Of a stretch of DNA of 64,000 nt, positions 1 through 7,209 are shown piece by piece. The translations under genes were made by a program, and so were the position numbers. Position 1 is the stretch's first letter, and the number at the start of each line of letters is the position of its first letter. The notes below the pieces were generated by a model that did no database searches, was not told where the DNA came from, and saw only the letters and a list, made by a program, of their open reading frames with translations. Source of the stretch: Halostreptopolyspora alba (GTDB lineage: Bacteria; Actinomycetota; Actinomycetes; Streptosporangiales; Streptosporangiaceae); contig RJMB01000008.1 of the NCBI GenBank assembly GCA_003725585.1, forward strand, positions 119,347-183,346, read 5' to 3'.

Positions 1-376
1 CCTCGACCTGCGACCAGGTGTAGAACTTGGCGGCGCGGGCCACGTGCGCGCCCGCGCGGCCGTCCACCCATGGGGCGGCGTGCAGGCCGTGGCTGATCGC
101 GGTGTCCATGAGCACGTGCCATGAGGGGTGGAAGTCGACCTCGTCGACGCGGTGTCCGTAGCGGTCGTGCGTGCGCAGGGTCGGCTCGTTGACGTTGGCC
201 TGCTCACCCCAGGAACGGGCGCGCGCCGTTCCCGCGAGCCGCCCCAGCTCGTGCAGCTCGTCGGCGGCCCAGCCGGCCCCCTCGCGGTGGAGGCCGTCGA
301 GCAGGGCGTCCTCGGTGGCGACGTCGTAGTCCTCCAGCGGGGTGGGCTGGTTGAACACCTCGTGGGTCGCGGGCAT
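1..376 (-). CDS. AidB-like acyl-CoA dehydrogenase, N-terminal part (runs off window)
   Basis: This is the first ~125 codons of a leftward gene whose remainder lies outside the window. The ATG at 376-374 follows a GGAGAG ribosome binding site. The N-terminus (HEVFNQPTPLEDYDV, then RTHDRYGHRVDEVDFHPSWH and GLHAAPW) is characteristic of the AidB/isovaleryl-CoA-dehydrogenase-like branch of flavin acyl-CoA dehydrogenases. In E. coli AidB belongs to the alkylation response, while the actinobacterial relatives are mostly uncharacterised. The substrate cannot be inferred. The gene diverges from the SGNH hydrolase at 552, and a perfect palindrome at 515-534 lies between them. Confidence 0.85.
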   Translation of the reverse strand, partial: MPATHEVFNQPTPLEDYDVATEDALLDGLHREGAGWAADELHELGRLAGTARARSWGEQANVNEPTLRTHDRYGHRVDEVDFHPSWHVLMDTAISHGLHAAPWVDGRAGAHVARAAKFYTWSQVE

Positions 377-514
377 GCGGGTGGCTCTCCTCGGCGAGTG
401 TCTCGAACCGGGTTCGGTCGGTGGTCGACTCCAGGCTAACGGCCCGGCCGTGGTCGGGGCAGGGGCAGAAGTGGGCCGGCGGGCGACTTGCCGGATGAGC
501 GTCCACCCACCTAA

Positions 515-534
515 GTTAGTGAGTAATCACTAAC
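515..534. promoter_or_regulatory. Perfect operator-like palindrome upstream of SGNH hydrolase
   Basis: GTTAGTGA, four bases, then TCACTAAC: eight-base arms with full symmetry. It ends 17 bases before the ATG at 552 and 139 bases from the divergent dehydrogenase start. Size, spacing and symmetry suit a TetR-type dimer. No regulator gene lies beside it, so which repressor binds is unknown. Confidence 0.55.
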
Positions 535-551
535 CATGGAGGGTGGTCCGA

Positions 552-1364
552 ATGTCCCGTCGTCCTCTGTGGCTCGCCCTCGTGGCCGTGCCACTCGCCG
601 CCGCGCTGGTGGGGGTGGTGAGCGGCTACCTCACCTTCGTCCGCGCGCCGGACAACGATCCCGACGAGTTCCGCAGCGACGGGCCGCGCCCCGGCACGGA
701 CACCGTGGTGGTCGCCATGGGGAGCAGCTCCACGCACGCCAGCGCGAGTGGCGACTACGTCCAGATGCTGCGCGAGCGCCTCGGCGGTCGGGGCTACGAG
801 TTCGTCAACGCCGGATCCAACGGCGCGACCGGCGCCGACCTCCTCGACGACCTGGACACCGTCGTCGAGATCGACCCGGACGTGGTGACGATCATGATCG
901 GCGGCAACGAGGCCCGCGACACCGGAACGGCCGGCGTGGCGGGCTACCGCGCGAGTATGACACGGATCCTCGACCGGCTGGACGCCGAGACCGACGCCGA
1001 GGTCGCCCTGATCTCCCCGCAGCCGATCGGCGAGGACCCCGACACCCCGAGCAACCGGGCGATGGCCCACTACGTCGACGCGCTCACCGAGCTCGCCGAG
1101 GCCCACGACGCCACCCACCTTCCGGCGAACGAGGAACTGGCCGAGGTCATAGCGGCCGACGGTCGGGCCCCCCAACCGGACGGCTTCTCCTTCGCCGCGG
1201 CCTACGCGGCGGGCTTTCGCCACCACATCCTGCGGCAGAGCTGGGACGAGATCGCCGAGCGCAACGGATACGCGGTGTTCACCGACGGTCAGCACCTCAG
1301 CGACACCGGAGCCCGCACCGTGGCGGACCTCGTCGAGGACTGGCTCACCGGGCGGCGGAACTGA
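552..1364 (+). CDS. Membrane-anchored or secreted SGNH/GDSL hydrolase
   Basis: A 270-residue protein with an N-terminal hydrophobic segment (about residues 7-28) placing the catalytic domain outside the membrane. SGNH blocks are recognisable: block I AMGSSST, a glycine in NAGSNGATG (block II), block III MIGGNEARD and block V DGQHLSDTG carrying the Asp-x-x-His pair. Block I has Ser where most relatives have Asp (GDSxT becomes GSSST), but the nucleophile position is still Ser. The ATG at 552 sits behind GGAGGG, better placed than the in-frame GTG at 543. Likely an esterase or lipase on an extracellular or envelope substrate; the substrate is unknown. Confidence 0.8.
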   Translation: MSRRPLWLALVAVPLAAALVGVVSGYLTFVRAPDNDPDEFRSDGPRPGTDTVVVAMGSSSTHASASGDYVQMLRERLGGRGYEFVNAGSNGATGADLLDDLDTVVEIDPDVVTIMIGGNEARDTGTAGVAGYRASMTRILDRLDAETDAEVALISPQPIGEDPDTPSNRAMAHYVDALTELAEAHDATHLPANEELAEVIAADGRAPQPDGFSFAAAYAAGFRHHILRQSWDEIAERNGYAVFTDGQHLSDTGARTVADLVEDWLTGRRN

Positions 1365-1443
1365 GTCCGTGTTCGAATCTACGAAGTAAAGGTGGCGCTG
1401 GGTCACACTCACGAATGTCTCCGGAACGTGATTGCATCCCACC

Positions 1444-2298
1444 ATGCGCCCACAGGAACTCAAGAAACGGATCGAACGCTTGTGCACCGGCCATCTGGGT
1501 GCCGACATGGGGCCGCGGGTCGCGGCGCTGTTCCGGAACGGTTTCGAGCTGCGCCCCACGGGCGAGGACGAGGAACCCTCGGGGCGGTTCCGGTTCGGCG
1601 GGCCGGCGTTGCTGGAGCCGGGCACACCGTGGCCGACATCGGAGGACGGCCCGTTGACCCTGCTCGCGGTACTTGACACCGATGCGTTGGCGCCCTGGCT
1701 CGACGTCGCGCTGCCGCCCGGTGCGGGCCTGCTCAACATTTTCTACAGGGGGATCGGGGACAGCGTCGAGGAGGACATCAGCCGCTCGTTTTGGCCCATC
1801 TGCTTCGAGACGCCGTGTGACTGGCGGGTGGTGCCCGCCGCCCCGGCCCTGGCGGCGGAGTCCTCGGCCCCCTCCGGAACGGGCACGCTGCCCCCGCGCC
1901 CCGTTCGTGCCGAGCCCGTCGTGACACTGCCCGAAGCGGACCTGGCCTTCAACTCCTCACCCCCGCACGAGCTGATCGACGCCGAGGTGTGGGACGCCTT
2001 CGCGCGGCTACGGGACCGTCTTCCGGAGATCCCGGGCGAGGACGACGCCTTCACACGGATACGGGGCCTGCCCGAGGCGCTCATGAGGGACACGCCCGCC
2101 GGGCATCGGGCGTTCGGGTGGCCGTGGGTGCTGCAGGAAGGCCCCGCCCCGGACAACAGGCGGGTCCACCTGCTCCAGCTCGACACCGACGACACCTGGT
2201 CCTGGGGCGACAACGGGACGATCTCACTGGACATCCCGGCCGAGGCGCTGCGGGTGGGCGACTTCGGCCAGGTGGACTGCTACTTCGCCTGCTGTTGA
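1444..2298 (+). CDS. DUF1963 (YwqG-like) protein
   Basis: A soluble protein of about 284 residues related to the DUF1963/YwqG family. The N-terminal half has the typical RFRFGGPALLEPGTPWP segment and a LTLLAVLDTDALAPWL strand. The C-terminal half carries HLLQLDTDDTWSWGDNGTISLDI and ends DCYFACC, the usual Trp-Gly-Asp-rich end of this family. No catalytic residues are established for the family, and members are often found in polymorphic-toxin or envelope contexts. ATG at 1444 is taken as start; an in-frame ATG at 1432 is possible. It stands alone, and the function is unknown. Confidence 0.7.
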   Translation: MRPQELKKRIERLCTGHLGADMGPRVAALFRNGFELRPTGEDEEPSGRFRFGGPALLEPGTPWPTSEDGPLTLLAVLDTDALAPWLDVALPPGAGLLNIFYRGIGDSVEEDISRSFWPICFETPCDWRVVPAAPALAAESSAPSGTGTLPPRPVRAEPVVTLPEADLAFNSSPPHELIDAEVWDAFARLRDRLPEIPGEDDAFTRIRGLPEALMRDTPAGHRAFGWPWVLQEGPAPDNRRVHLLQLDTDDTWSWGDNGTISLDIPAEALRVGDFGQVDCYFACC

Positions 2299-2351
2299 CG
2301 GCACGGGCGATGGTGCGCGGTGCGTTCGGCGGCACGCGGGAGTCGGATCGC

Positions 2352-2474
2352 TCAACCCGCGGTGCCCACCACCGAACCCTCGCCGCCCAGCCAGTAGTTC
2401 CACACCCGAGCGGAGCGCACGACAGTGGTGTCGACTCCCGGTGGGACGTCGGGGGTCTCGGAGGAGTCCTTCAC
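2352..2474 (-). pseudogene. Remnant of a DUF574 SAM-dependent methyltransferase (N-terminal scrap)
   Basis: A 40-codon leftward reading frame from GTG at 2474 to TGA at 2352 encodes PPGVDTTVVRSARVWNYWLG. The segment RVWNYWLGG is the signature start of the ~260-residue DUF574 methyltransferases that are highly amplified in actinomycetes. The frame ends about ten residues after this motif, so the SAM-binding fold is absent. I read it as a decayed or truncated copy. The rest of 2299-2643 shows no gene. Confidence 0.55.
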
Positions 2475-2643
2475 GGGGGTCTCACATCTGGCGAATTCGG
2501 TCGTTGCGGCCCTTTCATGCCTGTTGTGTAATCGCGGTGGCGAATCGTGGCGCCCCGTGCTGTCTCCTCGTCGGACACCACGAGGGTCGTCGAAGCTCCG
2601 TCAGGCGGGGACACAACCGGCGCGTCGCGGATACCATGACGCC

Positions 2644-3239
2644 ATGAGCATCGCCGGAGCCCTGCCGGACTGGGGGTGATCCCTCCGCCGGGCGGGTTCA
2701 CCGCCGAGGACTTCCTCGGCATGTCCGGGCTTCCGCCGCGCACCGAGTTGATCGACGGGAGTCTCGTCTTCGTGAGCCCGCGGGAGAAGTGGCACAGCCG
2801 GGTGATCAACCTGCTCCTGGGCGAACTCGACCGGCAGGCTCCCGAGCACCTGCGTGCCGACCGGGAGATGGCGGTACGCATCGCCAAACGACAGGTCCCC
2901 GAGCCCGACGTGGTGGTGGTCGACGCGGCCGCCTACGATCGGCCCGAACCGAGCACCTACTACCACACGGCGGACGTGTGCCTGGTCGTGGAGGCCGTCT
3001 CTCCCGACTCCGAGGATCGCGACCGGGACACCAAACCCCGCAAGTACGCGGCGGCGGGGATCACGCACTACTGGCGGGTGGAGAACATCGACGGCCGGGC
3101 CGTGGTTTATGTCTACGAGCTGGACCCGGCCTCCGCCGCGTACGTGCCCACCGGCATCCACCATGACGCGCTGCGGGTCAGCGTGCCGTACGCGATCGCC
3201 ATCGACCTCACCGCCATCGGACGTCGGCCCGGGAACTGA
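2644..3239 (+). CDS. Uma2-family (DUF820) PD-(D/E)XK nuclease, frame break near N-terminus
   Basis: The main frame from GTG 2676 encodes 187 residues with PPRTELIDGSLVFVSP at the start, PEPDVVVVD and LVVEAVSPDSEDRDRD followed by KPRKYAAAG, giving the Asp/Glu/Lys arrangement of Uma2 putative nucleases. Relatives usually begin Met-x-x-x-LPDW-x-IPPP. Here the expected start MSIAGALPDW is encoded from ATG 2644 in another frame that stops at TGA 2677-2679; the two frames meet at a run of five G bases. Adding one G would join them. Either the real start is the GTG at 2676 or there is a genuine or sequencing frameshift. Function in actinomycetes is unknown. Confidence 0.7.
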
Positions 3240-3267
3240 GACCGATGCCGGCGGAGGGCGGGTTCGT

Positions 3268-3327
3268 GGCGATCGTGAAGTTCGTGCTGCTTCACCCGCG
3301 TGAGGAAGCCAAAACCGCACGATCGCC
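3268..3327. repeat. Palindromic repeat element, copy 1
   Basis: Outer arms GGCGATCGTG (3268-3277) and CACGATCGCC (3318-3327) are perfect complements. The centre contains CTTCACCCGCGTGAGG, and the right side reads GCCAAAACCGCACGATC. This matches the plan of the element at 38981-39040 (same GATCGTG end, same Ala-rich AAAAC block, same TTCAC-CG-GTG centre). It lies between the convergent Uma2 gene and the end of the sulfur operon and may act as a bidirectional terminator. Confidence 0.55.
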
Positions 3328-3354
3328 GTCCAGCTCCGCTGGCCCACGTGGCCC

Positions 3355-4131
3355 TCAGCGTGTGGCCACTCCCGACAGCGGGATCCCGGACCGCGCCTCC
3401 TCGTAGCGGTGCACCACCAGCCGGGCGAGTTCCGGGGCGTCGGCCAGGGCGGCGGAGACCGCGGCCGCGCCTTCGGCGAACGCCTGGTCGGCAACCCGGT
3501 CGGCGAAGAAGCCCGGAGCCAGCAGGTAGCTCGCCACCGCCACCCGCGCGACCCCGGACTCACGCAGCCGCGCCACCGCCTCACCCGGGGTGGGAGAGGC
3601 CATGGACGCGAACGCCGGCACCACCCGGCCCCACGGCCCTCGGGCGGCGAGCTGCTCGGCCAACGCGCCGATGGTGGCGTTCGCGCCGGCGTCGCTGGAA
3701 CCGGCACAGGCCAGTACCAGCGCGGTAGCCGGGTCCGGTGCCACATCGGTCCCGGTGAGCTGGTGCTCCACCGCCTCCAGCAGCAGCGGGTGCGGACCCA
3801 GGGTCTGGCCGTAGTGGATCCGCAGCCACGGGCAGGACTCCCGCACCCGCGCCAGCACCTCGGGAAGGTCCACCTTGCTGTGGTAGGCCGCCGTCAGCAG
3901 CGTCGGCAGCACCACGACCTCGCCGGCGCCCTCGGCGGCCAGTCCGGTGATGGCCTCCTCTGCGCCGGGCGTCACGTGGTCCAGGTAGGCCACCCGCACG
4001 TCCAGCTCCGGGCGTAGCCGCCGCACCCCGTCGAAGAGCCGCTCGACCGCGGCCGACGAACGCTCGTCCTGGCTGCCGTGCGCGACCGCGACCAGCGGGA
4101 CGCCACCACCGTCGAACCCGCCCACGCTCAC
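3355..4131 (-). CDS. Sirohydrochlorin chelatase (CbiX/SirB type)
   Basis: A 258-residue chelatase that inserts Fe2+ into sirohydrochlorin to give siroheme, the cofactor of the sulfite reductase encoded upstream in the same operon. The N-terminal VAVAHGSQDERS motif holds the metal-binding His, and the matching HSKVDLP and second repeat (VLACAGSSDAG, YLLAPGFFAD) show the duplicated CbiX fold. GTG at 4131 overlaps the TGA of cysH by four bases (GTGA), indicating translational coupling. Cobalt use for B12 cannot be excluded, but the sulfite-reductase context favours siroheme. Confidence 0.9.
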   Translation of the reverse strand: MSVGGFDGGGVPLVAVAHGSQDERSSAAVERLFDGVRRLRPELDVRVAYLDHVTPGAEEAITGLAAEGAGEVVVLPTLLTAAYHSKVDLPEVLARVRESCPWLRIHYGQTLGPHPLLLEAVEHQLTGTDVAPDPATALVLACAGSSDAGANATIGALAEQLAARGPWGRVVPAFASMASPTPGEAVARLRESGVARVAVASYLLAPGFFADRVADQAFAEGAAAVSAALADAPELARLVVHRYEEARSGIPLSGVATR

Positions 4132-4829
4132 AGGTGGATCCCGCACTCGGTCTTGGCGGAGCCGGCCCAGCGCCCGCTGCGCGGGTCCTCGCCGGGAGCC
4201 ACGGGTTGGGTGCACGGGGCGCAGCCGATCGAGGGGTACCCGTCGTACTGCAACGGGTTCACCAGGACGCCGTTGCGCTCCATGTAGGAGTCGACGTCCT
4301 CCTGGGTCCACCGCGCGATCGGGTTGACCTTGACCATCTTCCTGCGGCGGTCCCACTGCACCACGCCGACGTCGCGCCGGGTGGTCGCCTCGTCGCGGCG
4401 CAGCCCGGTGATCCAGGCGTCGTAGGGCTCCAGGGCGCGCTGCAGCGGCTCCACCTTGCGCTGGTGGCAGCAGATCTCCGGGTTGCGGTTGTGCAACCGC
4501 GGCCCGAGGTCGCGGTCCTGCTCGGCCACGCTGCGCTGCGGCGTGACGTTGATCAGGTTGATGTCGTACACCTGGGCGACCGCGTCGCGGGTGCCGATGG
4601 TCTCGGCGAAGTGGTACCCGGTGTCGAGGAAGATCACGTCGATGCCCGGCCGCACCTTCGAGACCAGGTCGACCATGAGCGCGTCGGCCATCGACGAGGT
4701 CATGCAGAGGCGGTCGCCGAACGTGTCAGCGGCCCACCGGATGATCTCCTGCGGGCTCGCGTCCTCCAGTTCGACGGCCGCTCGCTTCGCGATGGCATCA
4801 CCGTCGAGGGTGTCGAGTGTGACGTTCAT
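4128..4829 (-). CDS. cysH: Adenylyl-sulfate (APS) reductase, 4Fe-4S type
   Basis: A 233-residue assimilatory reductase converting APS to sulfite with thioredoxin-type electron donors. The Cys pair C120-C121 and C203-x-x-C206 provide four ligands for a 4Fe-4S cluster, which distinguishes APS reductases from cluster-free PAPS reductases. The C-terminal KTECGIHL carries the catalytic Cys229. FLDTGYHF and TGLRRDE are the nucleotide-binding motifs. The ATG at 4829 overlaps the stop of the upstream zinc-ribbon gene (ATGA). Sulfate adenylyltransferase genes are not in this window. Confidence 0.95.
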   Translation of the reverse strand: MNVTLDTLDGDAIAKRAAVELEDASPQEIIRWAADTFGDRLCMTSSMADALMVDLVSKVRPGIDVIFLDTGYHFAETIGTRDAVAQVYDINLINVTPQRSVAEQDRDLGPRLHNRNPEICCHQRKVEPLQRALEPYDAWITGLRRDEATTRRDVGVVQWDRRRKMVKVNPIARWTQEDVDSYMERNGVLVNPLQYDGYPSIGCAPCTQPVAPGEDPRSGRWAGSAKTECGIHL

Positions 4830-5029
4830 GCGTCTCCATCCGTGGAATCCTCGGTGCGCCCGCCCGCGATCGCGGCCGTGCGGAGCCCGACGAACTTGAG
4901 CCGGAACACCCGTGCGCAGGCCATGCACGCCCAGGCGTAGCCGGAGCCCTGCTCGCCGTCGCCCTCGTGCGGCATCAGGTCCTCGTCGCCGCAGTAGGGG
5001 CAGTAGTGCGGGGCGGCCCTCTCGCTCAT
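4826..5029 (-). CDS. Small zinc-ribbon protein of the sulfur-assimilation operon
   Basis: A 67-residue protein with two CxxC knuckles, C10-P-Y-C13 and C35-M-A-C38, forming a probable zinc ribbon. It lies between sir and cysH, overlapping cysH by four bases; small zinc-ribbon genes in this position are common in actinomycete sulfur operons. The biochemical role is not known; delivery of metal or interaction with the reductases is speculation. ATG 5029 is preferred, but an in-frame GTG at 5050, directly behind the sir stop codon, is an alternative start adding seven residues. Confidence 0.8.
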   Translation of the reverse strand: MSERAAPHYCPYCGDEDLMPHEGDGEQGSGYAWACMACARVFRLKFVGLRTAAIAGGRTEDSTDGDA

Positions 5030-5050
5030 CCTCGGGACACCGTTCCTCAC

Positions 5051-6733
5051 CTACTTGAGATCGCTGTCGTTGGCTCGCGCCGCCCAGGTGGCGAACGCCT
5101 CGCCATCGTCCTTCTGCTCCAGGTAGCGGCGGAGGACGCGTTCGATGTAGTCGGGAAGCTCCTCGGAGGTGGTCTTGAGCCCGCGCACCTTGCGGCCGAA
5201 CGCGGCGTTGAGCCCCATGCCGCCCCCCAGGTGCACCTGGTAGCCCTCGACCTGCTCCCCGTCGGAGTTCGTGACCAGCTGGCCCTTCAGCCCGATGTCG
5301 GCGACCTGGATCCGGGCGCACGAGTTCGGGCAGCCGTTCAGGTTGATGGTGATGGGCTCGGGGAAGTCGGGCAGGCGCCGCTCCAGCTCGTCGATCAGCT
5401 CCGCCCCGCGGTCCTTGGTCTCGACGATGGCCAGCTTGCAGAACTCGATCCCGGTGCAGGCCATGGTCTGGCGGCGGAACGTGCTCGGGCGCACCTGCAG
5501 ATCCTCGGCCTCCAGCGCGGCGGTGATCTGCTCGACCCGCTCGTCGGTGACGTCGAGGATGACGAGCTTCTGGTCGGCCGTCGTGCGGATCCGGTCGGAG
5601 CCGTGCGCCTCGGCGATGTCGGCGATCCGGGAGAGCTGGGTCCCCGGGATCCGGCCCACCCGAGCGGCGAAGCCGACGTAGTTGCGACCGTCGCGCTGAC
5701 GGTGCACGCCGACGTGGTCCCTGCGCTGGCCCGGGTCCAGCTCCGGCGCCGGGCCGTCGGGCAGCGCGTAGCCGAGGTACTCCTTCTCCAACACCTCGCG
5801 GAACTTCGCCGGCCCCCAGTCCTTGATCAGGAACTTGATGCGGGCGCGGTGCCGTAGCCGGCGGTATCCGTAGTCACGGAAGACCGAGGTGACCCCCGCC
5901 CAGACCTCGCTGAGTTGGTCGGGACGCACGAAGGCGCCCAGCCGCTGGGCGAACATGGGGTTGGTCGACAACCCGCCGCCGACGTGCAGGTCGTAGCCGG
6001 GTGTGCCATCGGGCCCCACCACGCCGACGAAGGCGACGTCGTTGATCTCGTGGTTCGTGCAGTAGGCGGAGCAGCCCGAGATGGAGGTCTTGTACTTGCG
6101 CGGCAGGTTGGAGAAGAGCGGGCTGCCGACGTGGTCGTCGTGCACCTGCTGGATCTGCGGGGTGGCGTCCAGCACCTCGTCCTCGGCCACGCCCGCCAGC
6201 GGGCACCCCATGATCACCCGCGGGGTGTCGCCGCACGCCTCGGTGCTGGACAGGCCGACGGCCTCCAGCTTCTCCCAGATCTCGGGGACGTCCTCGATAC
6301 GCACCCAGTGCAGCTGCACGTTCTGCCGGTCGGTGATGTCGGCGGTGTCGCGGGCGTAGGTGGTGGAGATCTCGCCGATCGTGCGCAACTGCGCCGCGCT
6401 CAACTGGCCACCGTCGATGCGGATGCGAAGCATGAAGTAGCGGTCGTCGAGCTCCTCGGGCTCCAAGACCGCGGTCTTTCCGCCGTCGATCCCGGGGGCG
6501 CGCTGCGTGTAGAGCCCGAACCAGCGAAAACGCCCACGCAGGTCGGCGGGGTCGATCGAGTCGAAGCCCGCCTTGGAGTAGATGTCGATGATGCGTTGCC
6601 GGACGTTCAGCCCGTCATCGTTCTTCTTGTTCTCTTCGTTCTTGTTGAGCGGTTCGCGGTAGCCGAGCGCCCACTGGCCCTCGCCCCTGCGAGGGCGGGA
6701 CGACTTGGCGCCGGTGGTGGAAGTGGGAGGCAT
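5051..6733 (-). CDS. sir: Ferredoxin-dependent sulfite reductase (NirA/SirA type)
   Basis: A 560-residue siroheme/4Fe-4S reductase that reduces sulfite to sulfide. The siroheme-coupled cluster ligands are C426-x5-C432 and C468-x3-C472 (CTGIEFC, NGCPNSC). Y75 and C167 are 92 residues apart, the same spacing as the Tyr69-Cys161 covalent cross-link in M. tuberculosis NirA, which supports sulfite rather than nitrite as substrate. The two ferredoxin-like half domains are both present. ATG 6733 follows GGAG. It heads an operon with the zinc-ribbon protein, cysH and the chelatase that makes its cofactor, and is preceded by a leader peptide at 6917-7006. Confidence 0.93.
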   Translation of the reverse strand: MPPTSTTGAKSSRPRRGEGQWALGYREPLNKNEENKKNDDGLNVRQRIIDIYSKAGFDSIDPADLRGRFRWFGLYTQRAPGIDGGKTAVLEPEELDDRYFMLRIRIDGGQLSAAQLRTIGEISTTYARDTADITDRQNVQLHWVRIEDVPEIWEKLEAVGLSSTEACGDTPRVIMGCPLAGVAEDEVLDATPQIQQVHDDHVGSPLFSNLPRKYKTSISGCSAYCTNHEINDVAFVGVVGPDGTPGYDLHVGGGLSTNPMFAQRLGAFVRPDQLSEVWAGVTSVFRDYGYRRLRHRARIKFLIKDWGPAKFREVLEKEYLGYALPDGPAPELDPGQRRDHVGVHRQRDGRNYVGFAARVGRIPGTQLSRIADIAEAHGSDRIRTTADQKLVILDVTDERVEQITAALEAEDLQVRPSTFRRQTMACTGIEFCKLAIVETKDRGAELIDELERRLPDFPEPITINLNGCPNSCARIQVADIGLKGQLVTNSDGEQVEGYQVHLGGGMGLNAAFGRKVRGLKTTSEELPDYIERVLRRYLEQKDDGEAFATWAARANDSDLK

Positions 6734-6916
6734 CGCGGGTGTCTCCGAGCGGTGTGCGGGGACGCTGACCGGCACCGACGCTTGCCATCACGACATCGCC
6801 CCGCCTCCGGACGTCATCGTGCCGGGAGGCACCGGGCGAGTGCTGCTGAGGAGGAAACGTCGGGGGCCGCTCACGTCCCGTGGATGGGCGGGTGACGATC
6901 TACACGGGCGGCGAGA

Positions 6917-7006
6917 TCAACCGACGTTACGACAGATGGCGCTACGGACCCGCAGCAGGTCCACGTGCCGGCGCACGCAGAGCATGGGATCCAGAGCAGC
7001 GATCAT
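6917..7006 (-). CDS. Cysteine-containing leader peptide upstream of sir
   Basis: A 29-codon frame from ATG 7006 (or 22 codons from ATG 6985) ends at TGA 6917, 183 bases before the sir start. It contains MLCVRRHVDLLRVRSAICR: the RRHVDL-x-R-x-x-SA-x-CR core is the one annotated as 'putative leader peptide' in front of many actinobacterial genes, particularly sulfur genes. Two Cys codons fit sensing of charged tRNA-Cys by ribosome stalling, as shown for cysteine-rich leaders in mycobacteria. No strong Shine-Dalgarno is visible. The ~180 bases to sir may hold the attenuator; I did not fold it. Confidence 0.7.
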   Translation of the reverse strand: MIAALDPMLCVRRHVDLLRVRSAICRNVG

Positions 7007-7196
7007 GTAATGACAATGACATGCCGGGAGCACTCCTGTCCAGGTATCGCCGGCGTCACGACAGGGTGAACCGTGTCACTTCCCGCCTCGCCACCCCGAA
7101 CCGGACGGTTTTCGGGTGGTCAAGATTGGTTATCGAAACGGCATGAATGCGGAGTAGGTCACCGCCCTACTCCCTGGATTCGGCATTTCGGCAGCG

Positions 7197-7202
7197 TACG
7201 TT
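7197..7202 (+). promoter_or_regulatory. Probable -10 element for a leaderless transcript
   Basis: TACGTT fits the TANNNT actinobacterial -10 consensus and sits seven bases before the GTG at 7210, so transcription would begin at or near the start codon. This agrees with the absence of a Shine-Dalgarno sequence there. Confidence 0.4.
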
Positions 7203-7209
7203 GGGTTCT

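Noticed and set aside
516..1739. Minus-strand 407-codon frame over the SGNH hydrolase
   Set aside because: Antisense shadow; the plus-strand protein shows SGNH blocks and a hydrophobic N-terminus.
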